From Sphingobium sp. (GTDB lineage Bacteria > Pseudomonadota > Alphaproteobacteria > Sphingomonadales > Sphingomonadaceae), in assembly GCA_020051025.1 (NCBI GenBank), contig JAGVJS010000258.1:1-6004 (forward strand): a DNA stretch of 6,004 nucleotides. Direction: 5' to 3'. A model generated the notes under the pieces. That model ran no database searches and was not told where the DNA came from. It was given only the letters and a program-made list of their open reading frames with translations. A program made the translations under genes and the position numbers. Of this stretch, positions 1-6,004 are shown piece by piece (position 1 is the stretch's first letter; the number at the start of each line of letters is the position of its first letter).

Positions 1-492
1 GACCGCCATGATGTCGGCGCGGAGCCGATCACCCGCGCCGCGATCCGCGCACTGCAACGCTGGCAGCCGACCGCGCAGAAGCTGGCGATGGTCCATGGCG
101 ACTTTCGCGCCGGCAATTTCCTGTACGATGATGACGGCAATCTGATCGCCGTGCTGGATTGGGAAATGGCCCATCTGGGCGATCCGCTGGAGGATCTGGG
201 CTGGAGCCTCGCGCGCGTTTTCTGCTTTGCCAAGGACGACCGCTATTGCGGCCTCGCCAAACGCGAAGAGATCATCGCCATCTGGGAGCAGGCCAGCGGC
301 CTCACCGCCGATCCCCGCGCGCTGCATTGGTGGGAGCTATTCAACTGCATCAAGGGGCAGGCGATCTGGAACAGCTGCGCCCATGTCTGGCAGTCCGGCC
401 AGAACCGTGACGTGATCCAGGCCTATGCCGCCTGGTGGCTGCGCAACGCGCAGGACCGGGCCATCCTCGAACTGATGGACAAGCTATCATGA
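1..492 (+). CDS. Phosphotransferase family protein (APH fold, ACAD10/11-N or LvaA-like), 5' truncated by window edge
   Basis: The frame is open from base 1 to the TGA at 490-492, giving 163 visible C-terminal residues; the N-lobe lies outside the window. Residues 31-40 read HGDFRAGNFL, the catalytic-loop motif of aminoglycoside-phosphotransferase-fold kinases (HGDxxxxN: catalytic Asp, metal-binding Asn). About 14 residues on comes LDWE, the second metal-binding Asp, followed by HLGDPLEDLGW. That last block is typical of the acyl-CoA-dehydrogenase-associated branch (ACAD10/11 N-terminal domain, bacterial LvaA) and not of antibiotic-resistance kinases. Known relatives phosphorylate the hydroxyl of hydroxyacyl-CoA substrates in the cytosol. 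The ATG at 88 lies just before the catalytic loop and is internal, not the start. The stop overlaps the next start as ATGA, indicating translational coupling. Family assignment is firm; the substrate is unknown. An aminoglycoside-resistance role is unlikely. Confidence 0.88.
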   Translation, partial: DRHDVGAEPITRAAIRALQRWQPTAQKLAMVHGDFRAGNFLYDDDGNLIAVLDWEMAHLGDPLEDLGWSLARVFCFAKDDRYCGLAKREEIIAIWEQASGLTADPRALHWWELFNCIKGQAIWNSCAHVWQSGQNRDVIQAYAAWWLRNAQDRAILELMDKLS

Positions 493-914
493 AACCGGAT
501 ATCCCCGCCGTGCTTGAAGATGTCGCACGCAAGCTGCGCGAGACGATCCTGCCCGATCTCAAGGGCTTTCAGGCGAACATGGTCGGCATGACCGCCGCCA
601 TGCTGGATATGACGGCGGAAGCCTGGGACGGCGCGGCCGACCGGCTGGTGCAGGAAAATGCTGTGCTCGCCACGCTGCTGGCGCAGGGCAGCGACCTGAC
701 CGGCGACCCGGCCTTTCGCGATGCTGCCAAAGAGGACGCCGAAGACCTCAAAATATCCACGCTGGAGCGGATCAACGACCAGCGCCGCCGCGCCCTCATC
801 GACCTGCAAGCGCGGATCGAGACGGACGAAAGCGCACAGGCGCTGAACACTGCCATCTGGGACGAACTGCGCGCCTCGACCGAGCGACGCCGGGTCGCGC
901 TCGCCAATTTCTGA
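489..914 (+). CDS. Small helical protein, DUF6285/LvaB-like putative partner of the upstream kinase
   Basis: This is a 141-aa protein starting at the ATG at 489, which overlaps the preceding stop (ATGA). An upstream in-frame ATG at 435 is rejected because it lies deep inside the kinase gene. The sequence looks almost entirely alpha-helical, with no signal peptide, membrane segment or catalytic motif. Residues 4-25 (DIPAVLEDVARKL then ETILPDLKG) resemble the opening of DUF6285 proteins, which pair with APH-type phosphotransferases. The C-terminal LNTAIWDELRAS stretch also fits the end of that family. In levulinate catabolism the small protein LvaB is needed with kinase LvaA for phosphorylation of 4-hydroxyacyl-CoA, so a partner or activator role is inferred here. 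The family call is from memory of sequence character. Position and coupling support it more strongly than any single motif. Confidence 0.7.
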   Translation: MKPDIPAVLEDVARKLRETILPDLKGFQANMVGMTAAMLDMTAEAWDGAADRLVQENAVLATLLAQGSDLTGDPAFRDAAKEDAEDLKISTLERINDQRRRALIDLQARIETDESAQALNTAIWDELRASTERRRVALANF

Positions 915-924
915 CAGAATAAAC

Positions 925-930
925 GGAGAG
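925..930 (+). promoter_or_regulatory. Ribosome binding site for the 936 gene
   Basis: GGAGAG lies 5 nt before the ATG at 936, in the 21-nt gap after the preceding stop. It fixes that ATG as the start and suggests independent re-initiation within one transcript. Confidence 0.65.
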
Positions 931-935
931 AATAG

Positions 936-2051
936 ATGCTCACAGCCGCCGACGATTTTCCGATCCACCAGACGCCCGAACCGATCTGCTATTCGGGCAC
1001 GGACCGGAATTTCTACGACCGCTACTGGTTCAACGGGTTCGAGCCTGACGGGTCGCTCTTCTTCCTGATCGGCATGGGCACCTATCCGCACCTCAACGTC
1101 ACCGACTGCGGCATTTCCATCCAGGTCGAGGGCAAGCAATATTGCCTGCGCGGATCGCGCATCCTGACCGACCGGATGGACATGAGCATTGGCCCGATGC
1201 GGCTGGAAGTGCCCAGGCCGCTCTGGACGCTGCGTTTCGTGGTGGAAGAGCAGGACGGCATCGCCGCCGACCTCACCATCACCGGCCGCGCCTTCCCGAT
1301 CGAGGAACCGCGCTTCACCCGGCGCGTGGGCAAACGGGGCTTTCTGGATTACACCCGCCTGACCCAGAATGGCCATTGGTCCGGCTGGATCAGCATCGAC
1401 GGTCGCCGCATCGACCTGTCGCCCCACGCCATGGGCACGCGCGACCGCAGCTGGGGCATCCGGCCGATCGGCCTGTCCGACCCGCAGCCCAATGTGCCCG
1501 AAGCGCCACAGGGCTATTTCTGGCAATGGACCCCGCTCAATTTCGCGAGCAAAAGCCTGTTCTTCCACATCGCCGCCGAGCCGGACGGCCATGTCTGGAA
1601 CCGGCGCTCGGTCCTCTGTCCCGACGGCGCCGGGCCGGAGGCGTTTCTGGAAACGGCGGAAGGGACGCTGGACACGGTGCTGCAACCCGGCACGCTCTGG
1701 CCGGAAAGCGGCATGCTGACGGTCGACTATGGCACCGGTCCCTACACGGTCGAGTTCACGCCCTTCCACCGGATGCAGATGAAGGGGATCGGCTATTTCC
1801 ACCCCGAATGGTTCCATGGCCGCTATCATGGCATGCCGTTGCGGGTGGAGCGTGAGGATTTCACCGTCGATGATCTCGATCCCACGGCGATGCAGAATTT
1901 CCATGTGCAGCGCCTGTCGCACCTGACGCTGACCAACCCGGACGGCAGCCAGGAGAAGTCGGTCGGCGTGTTCGAGCAGGCGATCCTGGGCGCCTATGCG
2001 CCGCTGGGCATCAGCAGCGGCATGGATATCAGCCGCTGGGACAAGGAATAG
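936..2051 (+). CDS. Conserved hypothetical protein, DUF7064/DUF7065-like or lipocalin-like (AttH/CrtC-like) fold
   Basis: A 371-aa protein with a good Shine-Dalgarno site 5 nt before its ATG. It has no signal peptide or transmembrane segment, so it is probably cytosolic. It is rich in aromatic residues and alternating beta-like stretches. The N-terminus carries an aromatic block, FYDRYWFNGF (26-35), then a strand-rich region to about residue 160. A conspicuous DRSWGIRP motif follows (170-177), similar to the His/Asp-Ser-Trp-Gly turn of AttH/CrtC-type lipocalin-like proteins. A second beta-rich half follows. I recall proteins of this look from sphingomonad and mycobacterial degradation clusters under DUF7064/DUF7065 names, but cannot confirm this. 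CrtC relatives are hydratases on isoprenoids, so a role in binding or hydrating a hydrophobic substrate is possible but speculative. It sits 21 nt after the small protein and 4 nt before the SDR, so it is very likely in the operon. Confidence 0.8.
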   Translation: MLTAADDFPIHQTPEPICYSGTDRNFYDRYWFNGFEPDGSLFFLIGMGTYPHLNVTDCGISIQVEGKQYCLRGSRILTDRMDMSIGPMRLEVPRPLWTLRFVVEEQDGIAADLTITGRAFPIEEPRFTRRVGKRGFLDYTRLTQNGHWSGWISIDGRRIDLSPHAMGTRDRSWGIRPIGLSDPQPNVPEAPQGYFWQWTPLNFASKSLFFHIAAEPDGHVWNRRSVLCPDGAGPEAFLETAEGTLDTVLQPGTLWPESGMLTVDYGTGPYTVEFTPFHRMQMKGIGYFHPEWFHGRYHGMPLRVEREDFTVDDLDPTAMQNFHVQRLSHLTLTNPDGSQEKSVGVFEQAILGAYAPLGISSGMDISRWDKE

Positions 2052-2055
2052 GGCG

Positions 2056-2832
2056 ATGGCGCGGCTGGATAACAAGGCGTGCATCGTCACCGGCGGATCG
2101 GCGGGCATCGGCCTTGCCATCGTCCGCCGGCTGCTGGACGAAGGTGCGCATGTCCTGTTCTGCGGGCAGGATGAAGGGCGCGGGGCGGAGGCACTGGCCG
2201 CGCTCGACACGCCCAACGCCCATTTCCTGCGCGCCGATGTGAGCGAGGAGGCGGATTGCGAGGCGCTGCTGGCGCGGGCGGTCACCCTGTTCGGGCGGCT
2301 CGACATCCTCGTCAACAATGCCGCCAAGGCCGCCGTCGCGCTGATCCCCGATCATAGCACGGAGGAATGGCGGCGCAGCACGGCGGTCAATCTCGATTCC
2401 GTCTTCTTCCTGTCGCGCGGGGCCGTGAACCGGTTCCGCAAGCAGGGCGGCGGCGTCATCGTCAATGTCGCGTCGATTTCCGGCCTGGCCGGCGACGGCG
2501 CCTATCCCAGCTATTGCGCGCAAAAGGGCGCGGTCATCAACCTGACCCGCGCCATGGCCACCTATCATGCGCGGGAGAATATCCGCATCAACGCGCTGTG
2601 CCCCGGCTTTGTCGAAACGCCCGCGACCGATGCGTTCAAGGCGTTCCCGCAATTGCTGGAGGACTGGTTCAGGTCGATCCCGGCGCAGCGCCCGGCCCAG
2701 CCGGAGGAAATGGCGTCGATCGTCGCCTTCCTGGCGTCGGACGATGCCAGCTACATGCACGGCTCCATCGTCGTGGCCGATGGCGGCGTGACGGCAGCGA
2801 CCGGCCAGCCCACGCAGGTGCCGATCGGATGA
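2056..2832 (+). CDS. Classical SDR family oxidoreductase
   Basis: This complete 258-aa NAD(P)-dependent oxidoreductase interconverts a hydroxyl and a ketone in the cytosol. It shows the full classical SDR set: cofactor-binding TGGSAGIG (12-19), the D61-V62 adenine-contact pair, NNAA (87-90), and catalytic N112, S140, Y153 and K157 with the usual 13- and 4-residue spacing. It also has CPG (182-184) followed by ET, and a C-terminal VVADGG. After beta-strand 2 it reads FCGQD, lacking the clear Asp of NAD-specific members, so cofactor preference is open. The ATG at 2056 is chosen because AAGGA (2043-2047) lies 8 nt upstream and the start falls 4 nt after the previous stop. An earlier in-frame ATG at 1996 lies inside the upstream gene. 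The substrate is not identifiable. In LvaAB-type pathways an SDR (LvaD) makes the hydroxyacyl-CoA used by the kinase, and this gene could play that part. Confidence 0.95.
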   Translation: MARLDNKACIVTGGSAGIGLAIVRRLLDEGAHVLFCGQDEGRGAEALAALDTPNAHFLRADVSEEADCEALLARAVTLFGRLDILVNNAAKAAVALIPDHSTEEWRRSTAVNLDSVFFLSRGAVNRFRKQGGGVIVNVASISGLAGDGAYPSYCAQKGAVINLTRAMATYHARENIRINALCPGFVETPATDAFKAFPQLLEDWFRSIPAQRPAQPEEMASIVAFLASDDASYMHGSIVVADGGVTAATGQPTQVPIG

Positions 2833-2956
2833 AGCAACAGGCGGTCCATCGTCCGCGCCGATGAATGGCCCGCCAAAGCCAATTGGACGAGAATTTACCG
2901 GAAGAGGAAGCTTCGAACATAGCAGAGCCGTCCAGAACGGCCATCAACGACAACAT

Positions 2957-2962
2957 AGGAGG
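2957..2962 (+). promoter_or_regulatory. Ribosome binding site deciding the receptor start
   Basis: AGGAGG is a near-perfect Shine-Dalgarno site. Two adjacent ATGs follow, at 2966 (3 nt away) and 2969 (6 nt away). The spacing favours 2969. Either start leaves the signal peptide intact. Confidence 0.8.
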
Positions 2963-2968
2963 GGAATG

Positions 2969-5221
2969 ATGAAGAACAGCATATTCCACACGTCGTGCGC
3001 GCTGCTGGCACTCGCCATCGGCACTGCACCCGCCCTTGCCCAGGAACCGCAGGAAGCACAGGCCCAGCCCAATGTCGGGCTGGAGGACATCGTCGTCACC
3101 GCCCAGCGCCAGTCGGAATCGCTGATGAAGGTGCCGGTCGCCGTGACCGCGCTGACCCCGACCGACCTCCAGCGACAGGGCGCCAATTCCACCTTCGCGC
3201 TCAGCGCCGCCGTCCCCTCGCTTCAGGTCACGTCGGCCTTCGGTGAAGCGCAGCCCAATTTCACCATGCGCGGCATTGGCGTGGGCAATGAATATGGCGC
3301 CAATCAGGTGTCGCCGGTCGGCGTCTATACCGACGACAATTATCTCTCCGCCCGCACCATGCATGGCCTGCAACTCTATGATCTGGAGCGGGTCGAAGCG
3401 GTGCGCGGGCCGCAGGGCACGCTCTATGGCCGCAACACCACCGGTGGCGCGATCAACTTCATTTCGGTCAAGCCCAACCTGCAATCGGGCACGCGCGGCT
3501 ATGTCGAGGGGGGCTATGGCCGCTTCAATGAAGTGAAGGGGCAGGCCGCGATCGAAGGCACGCTGGTCGACGATGTTCTGGGCTTCCGCGCCTCGGTCAA
3601 TTATGTCGAGGCGGACGGGTTTGTGAAGAATATCTTCCCCGGCCAGCCCGACGCCAACAGCCGCGACAGCCTGGCCGGCCGCCTCATCATCCGCGCCCGC
3701 CCGACCGAGCGGCTGGACATGATGCTGAAATTCACCGGGTCGAAGGGCAAGCCGACACAGGCCGCCGCCTATCACCTGACCAACGGCAATTCAGGTTATG
3801 ACCGGGCGCAGGATAATCTCAGCTTCTTCGAAACGAACCAGCCGGACCTTGGCTTTAACGACGTCAAGAATGCGGGCGTTCAGTTCAATCTCAATTATGA
3901 GCTGACCGACGCCCTCTCGCTCCAGACGCTGACCGCCTATGACTGGTCGAAGCAGGAATTCACGCAAGAAGGGTCCGGCACGCCGGTCGTCGGCCATCTC
4001 CAGACCAATTATGGCGACACCTACAAGCAGTTTAATCAGGAAGTGAAACTGGCCTACAACAATGCCGGCACCAATTTGCAGGCCGGCGTCTATTATGGCT
4101 GGGACCATATCGACAATGTCGACAAATATCGGCTGGTCCAGACCCTCTATTTCTACCAGCATTATCAGCAGACGCGCAAAAGCTATGCCGCCTTTGCGCA
4201 GCTGAACCAGAAGCTGGGCGAAAATCTGGGCTTCACGCTCGGCCTGCGCTACACCAAGGACAAGAGCCGTCACTACGACTCTTATTCCTTCCTGACGCAG
4301 TTCGCCGATCCCGCGACCTCGCCATCCTTTGGCGGCTATGATTTCGATCCGGCTGACCCGGATGCGGCATCCATCACCTTCACCCATGGGTCGATCTCGC
4401 CCACCGGCGTCATTACGCCGGAAGCGAGCAAGAGCCGCTCCAGCAGCCGCCTGACCGGCAAGATCGGCGTCGACTATACATTCGACAGCGGCGCCATGGT
4501 CTATGCCAATTACAGCCGCGGCTATCGCGCCGGTTCCTTCTCCAGCCAATTCTATGCCGGCAACCCGATCGACTTCGTGCCGCCGGAAAAGGTGGAAGCC
4601 TATGAAATCGGCACCAAGGCGCGCCTGTTCGACAATCGCGCCAACCTGACCGCCGCCGCCTTCCTGACCAATTACAAGAACCAGCAGCTGAACGAAGTGA
4701 TCGGTACGACGGGCTTCATCCGCTCGGCGCCCGGCTCCACGATCAAGGGCTTCGAACTGGAATTCAATACCCGCTTCATCTCCAGCCTGAAGACCAATTT
4801 CTCCTTCACCTGGCTCGATGCGACCTATGACAAGCTGACCCTGTCGGGCACGGTGCTGGACGGCAATTACCTGCCTAACGCGCCAAAGGTCACGATCAAT
4901 GCCGGGGCGGACTGGACGCTGGGGCAACTGGGCAGCGGCAGCATCATCTTCTCGCCGAACCTCATCTACACCAGCAAACAATATTTCTCGCCCTTCAACG
5001 ACAAGGCGGGGAACACCAATCTGCACGCAGCGGGCAATATTCGGGTCAATGCGACGCTGGGCTGGGAGAGCGAGCAACTGGCGATCCGACTGTGGACCAC
5101 GAACCTCTTCAACAAGAAGATGTTCATGTACGGCCTCAACCTGCGCGACGCCTTTGGCTATGACTATATGCTGCACGCCCCGCCCCGCGCCTATGGCATC
5201 ACCGCCCGCTATAATTTCTGA
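2969..5221 (+). CDS. TonB-dependent outer-membrane receptor
   Basis: A complete 750-aa receptor that imports a ligand across the outer membrane using TonB/ExbBD energy. Residues 1-24 form a Sec signal peptide (MKNS, a hydrophobic core CALLALAIG, then cleavage after PALA before QE). A TonB-box-like LEDIVVTA is at 38-45. The plug domain covers about 52-168, with VPVAVTAL, FTMRGIG (98-104), GVYTDD, and the hallmark block from LERVEAVRGPQGTLYGRN through TTGGAINF (139-164). The remaining ~580 residues have the alternating aromatic pattern of a 22-strand barrel, ending in ARYNF with the terminal Phe needed for barrel assembly. Length is normal for sphingomonad receptors. No N-terminal signalling (STN) domain is present, so surface-signalling control by an anti-sigma factor is unlikely. 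Its neighbours suggest uptake of the compound degraded by the flanking enzymes and not a siderophore, but the ligand is not readable. The upstream gap is 136 nt and a terminator follows. Confidence 0.96.
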   Translation: MKNSIFHTSCALLALAIGTAPALAQEPQEAQAQPNVGLEDIVVTAQRQSESLMKVPVAVTALTPTDLQRQGANSTFALSAAVPSLQVTSAFGEAQPNFTMRGIGVGNEYGANQVSPVGVYTDDNYLSARTMHGLQLYDLERVEAVRGPQGTLYGRNTTGGAINFISVKPNLQSGTRGYVEGGYGRFNEVKGQAAIEGTLVDDVLGFRASVNYVEADGFVKNIFPGQPDANSRDSLAGRLIIRARPTERLDMMLKFTGSKGKPTQAAAYHLTNGNSGYDRAQDNLSFFETNQPDLGFNDVKNAGVQFNLNYELTDALSLQTLTAYDWSKQEFTQEGSGTPVVGHLQTNYGDTYKQFNQEVKLAYNNAGTNLQAGVYYGWDHIDNVDKYRLVQTLYFYQHYQQTRKSYAAFAQLNQKLGENLGFTLGLRYTKDKSRHYDSYSFLTQFADPATSPSFGGYDFDPADPDAASITFTHGSISPTGVITPEASKSRSSSRLTGKIGVDYTFDSGAMVYANYSRGYRAGSFSSQFYAGNPIDFVPPEKVEAYEIGTKARLFDNRANLTAAAFLTNYKNQQLNEVIGTTGFIRSAPGSTIKGFELEFNTRFISSLKTNFSFTWLDATYDKLTLSGTVLDGNYLPNAPKVTINAGADWTLGQLGSGSIIFSPNLIYTSKQYFSPFNDKAGNTNLHAAGNIRVNATLGWESEQLAIRLWTTNLFNKKMFMYGLNLRDAFGYDYMLHAPPRAYGITARYNF

Positions 5222-5234
5222 CCGGGCATGACAG

Positions 5235-5269
5235 ACGGGCCGCTTCCCGGAGAGGAAGCGGCCCGTTTT
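5235..5269 (+). terminator. Intrinsic (rho-independent) terminator after the receptor gene
   Basis: A perfect 12-bp GC-rich stem (5236-5247 with 5254-5265), extended by an A-T pair, closes a 6-nt loop (CGGAGA). It is followed by TTTT at 5266-5269 and lies 14 nt after the receptor stop. The U-tract is short but the stem is very stable. It should end the receptor transcript and separates the second SDR from it. Confidence 0.85.
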
Positions 5270-5302
5270 ACACGACGCATTCCGCCGCCACCCAACAAGA
5301 AC

Positions 5303-5375
5303 CGTTCGCTTCGAGCGAAGTCGAGAAGCGGCCAGAACCGCGCTTTCCGTTTCTCGACTTCGCTCGAAACGAACG
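5303..5375. repeat. REP-like intergenic inverted repeat
   Basis: Two 29-nt arms, 5303-5331 and 5347-5375, are inverted copies matching at 27 of 29 positions around a 15-nt centre. One mismatch is a tolerable G-U pair. Each arm contains TTCGAGCGAAGTCGAGAA, itself partly self-complementary (CTTCG-AG-CGAAG in the left arm). From memory, this core recurs in intergenic regions of many sphingomonad genomes, often mistranslated as peptides such as SSEVEKR. It is probably a REP/MITE-type element. No transposase lies in the window. Confidence 0.8.
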
Positions 5376-5404
5376 AATGAAAAACCATCGAAAGACGTTC
5401 GCAA

Positions 5405-6004
5405 ATGACCAGCAAGCTCAGCGGCCGCCTTACCGGCAAGCGCGCGATCGTGACCGGGGGAGCGTCGGGTATTGGCGAAGCGACCGTGCGGCGTTTTCTC
5501 GATGAGGGCGCAACCGTGCTGGCCGCCGACATTCGGGCCGACGCGCTAGCGCAACTGACGTCCTCGCTGCCCTCTGCCGCGCTGATGGTGGAGCAGGTCG
5601 ACATGATGGACCTGAATGCGGTGGAGGCGATGATCGCCACCGCTGCGGACAGGCTGGGCGGGATCGACATATTGGTCAATAATGCCGGTATCGGCTCCTT
5701 CGGGTCGATCACGGACATCGGTTTCGACCATTGGCGCGAAGTGATGGCGATAGACCTCGACGCCGTCATGTGGGCGTGCCGCCACGCCCTGCCGCATCTG
5801 GCGCAGGTGCACGGCTGCATCATCAATGTCGCGTCGGTATCGGGATCGGGCGGCGATTATGGCTTTGCCGCCTATAATGCGGCCAAGGCGGCGGTCATCA
5901 ACCTCAGCCGCGCGATGGCGCTGGATCATGCGCCCCAAGTCCGGGTCAACAGCGTCAGCCCCGGCCTGACCCGCACGCCGCTGGCGACCGGGCTGACCGG
6001 CAAT
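5405..6004 (+). CDS. Classical SDR family oxidoreductase, 3' truncated by window edge
   Basis: The first 200 codons of a second SDR, probably about 50-60 residues short of complete. Visible motifs are TGGASGIG (17-24), D42 at the end of beta-strand 2 (typical of NAD over NADP preference), V65-D66, NNAG (92-95), and catalytic S144, Y157 and K161 with canonical spacing. SPG (180-182) then TRTP follow. The position of the usual structural Asn of the catalytic tetrad reads IDL, with D117 in place of Asn. The start is the only ATG after an in-frame stop at 5378-5380. There is no strong Shine-Dalgarno site upstream, only a weak purine run near 5390-5394. It shares short blocks such as AVINL and SRAMA with the SDR at 2056 but differs widely elsewhere, so it is a paralogue and not a recent copy. 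It lies beyond the terminator and repeat and is probably transcribed separately. The substrate is unknown. Confidence 0.93.
   Translation, partial: MTSKLSGRLTGKRAIVTGGASGIGEATVRRFLDEGATVLAADIRADALAQLTSSLPSAALMVEQVDMMDLNAVEAMIATAADRLGGIDILVNNAGIGSFGSITDIGFDHWREVMAIDLDAVMWACRHALPHLAQVHGCIINVASVSGSGGDYGFAAYNAAKAAVINLSRAMALDHAPQVRVNSVSPGLTRTPLATGLTGN

Noticed and set aside
88..90. ATG at 88 as the start of the phosphotransferase
   Set aside because: The frame stays open to the window edge with protein-like codons, and the ATG lies directly before the catalytic loop, so the N-lobe must be upstream.
1..492. Antibiotic-resistance (aminoglycoside kinase) gene
   Set aside because: The LDWE and LGDPLEDLGW context and the catabolic neighbours fit the ACAD10/11-LvaA branch and not resistance kinases.
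423..2327. Long open frame (634 codons) on the minus strand opposite the first four genes
   Set aside because: It is antisense to four genes with clear families or tight operon spacing. The translation is low-complexity and rich in Arg, Ala, Gly, His and Asp, as expected opposite GC-rich codons, with no recognisable motif.
2883..2921. Possible sigma70 promoter (TTGGAC at 2883-2888) before the receptor
   Set aside because: No acceptable -10 hexamer occurs 16-18 nt downstream. A promoter may exist in the gap but cannot be supported from sequence.
2861..2968. Earlier in-frame start for the receptor at 2861
   Set aside because: It would place 36 charged residues before the signal peptide and has no Shine-Dalgarno site, whereas AGGAGG sits ideally before 2969.
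2669..3775. Minus-strand open frame of 368 codons across the SDR-receptor junction
   Set aside because: It is a shadow of two confident + strand genes and shows no motif.
5267..5295. Possible -35 TTTACA (5267-5272) for the second SDR
   Set aside because: It overlaps the terminator tail and has no -10-like hexamer at the right distance.
3791..5404. Long open frame (537 codons) on the minus strand opposite the receptor gene
   Set aside because: It lies antisense to a complete, well-marked TonB receptor and begins inside the intergenic repeat. Its start reads FVRFERSRETE, the translated repeat, and no protein family is apparent.
5209..5826. Minus-strand open frame running through the terminator, the repeat and the second SDR
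   Set aside because: It reads through a terminator stem and a repeat (translated as VSSEVEKR) and is antisense to canonical SDR motifs.

Overview
The window is GC-rich and densely coding, with every credible gene on the + strand. It looks like an accessory catabolic region of an alphaproteobacterium, most probably a sphingomonad (Sphingobium, Novosphingobium or Sphingomonas type). Three things point there: the codon usage; a TonB-dependent receptor of the type sphingomonads carry in many copies beside degradation genes; and an intergenic inverted repeat built on TTCGAGCGAAGTCGAG, which I recall as common in sphingomonad genomes. The assignment rests on recognition, not on a search.

Layout: (1) 1-492, the C-terminal part of an APH-fold phosphotransferase of the ACAD10/11-N / LvaA type, cut by the left edge. 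(2) 489-914, a small helical protein that overlaps it by ATGA and resembles DUF6285/LvaB-type partner proteins. (3) 936-2051, a 371-aa cytosolic protein of no assigned function, resembling the DUF7064/DUF7065 or lipocalin-like (AttH/CrtC-like) group. (4) 2056-2832, a complete classical short-chain dehydrogenase/reductase (SDR), 4 nt after the previous stop. (5) A 136-nt gap, then 2969-5221, a complete TonB-dependent outer-membrane receptor with signal peptide. (6) 5235-5269, a strong intrinsic terminator. (7) 5303-5375, a 29-bp-arm REP-like inverted repeat. (8) 5405 to the right edge, the first 200 codons of a second classical SDR.

Genes 1-4 are tightly packed and probably one operon. The receptor may be co-transcribed with them or have its own promoter, and the terminator closes that unit. 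The second SDR lies beyond the terminator and the repeat. A reasonable reading is uptake of a hydrophobic or bulky compound by the receptor, followed by CoA-linked breakdown. SDRs would interconvert a ketone and a hydroxyl, and the kinase/partner pair would phosphorylate a hydroxyacyl-CoA so that phosphate can leave, as LvaAB does in levulinate catabolism and ACAD10/11 do for 4-hydroxy acids. The substrate cannot be read from this sequence, and no acyl-CoA dehydrogenase or CoA ligase lies inside the window.

No RNA gene, mobile element, CRISPR array or minus-strand gene is supported.
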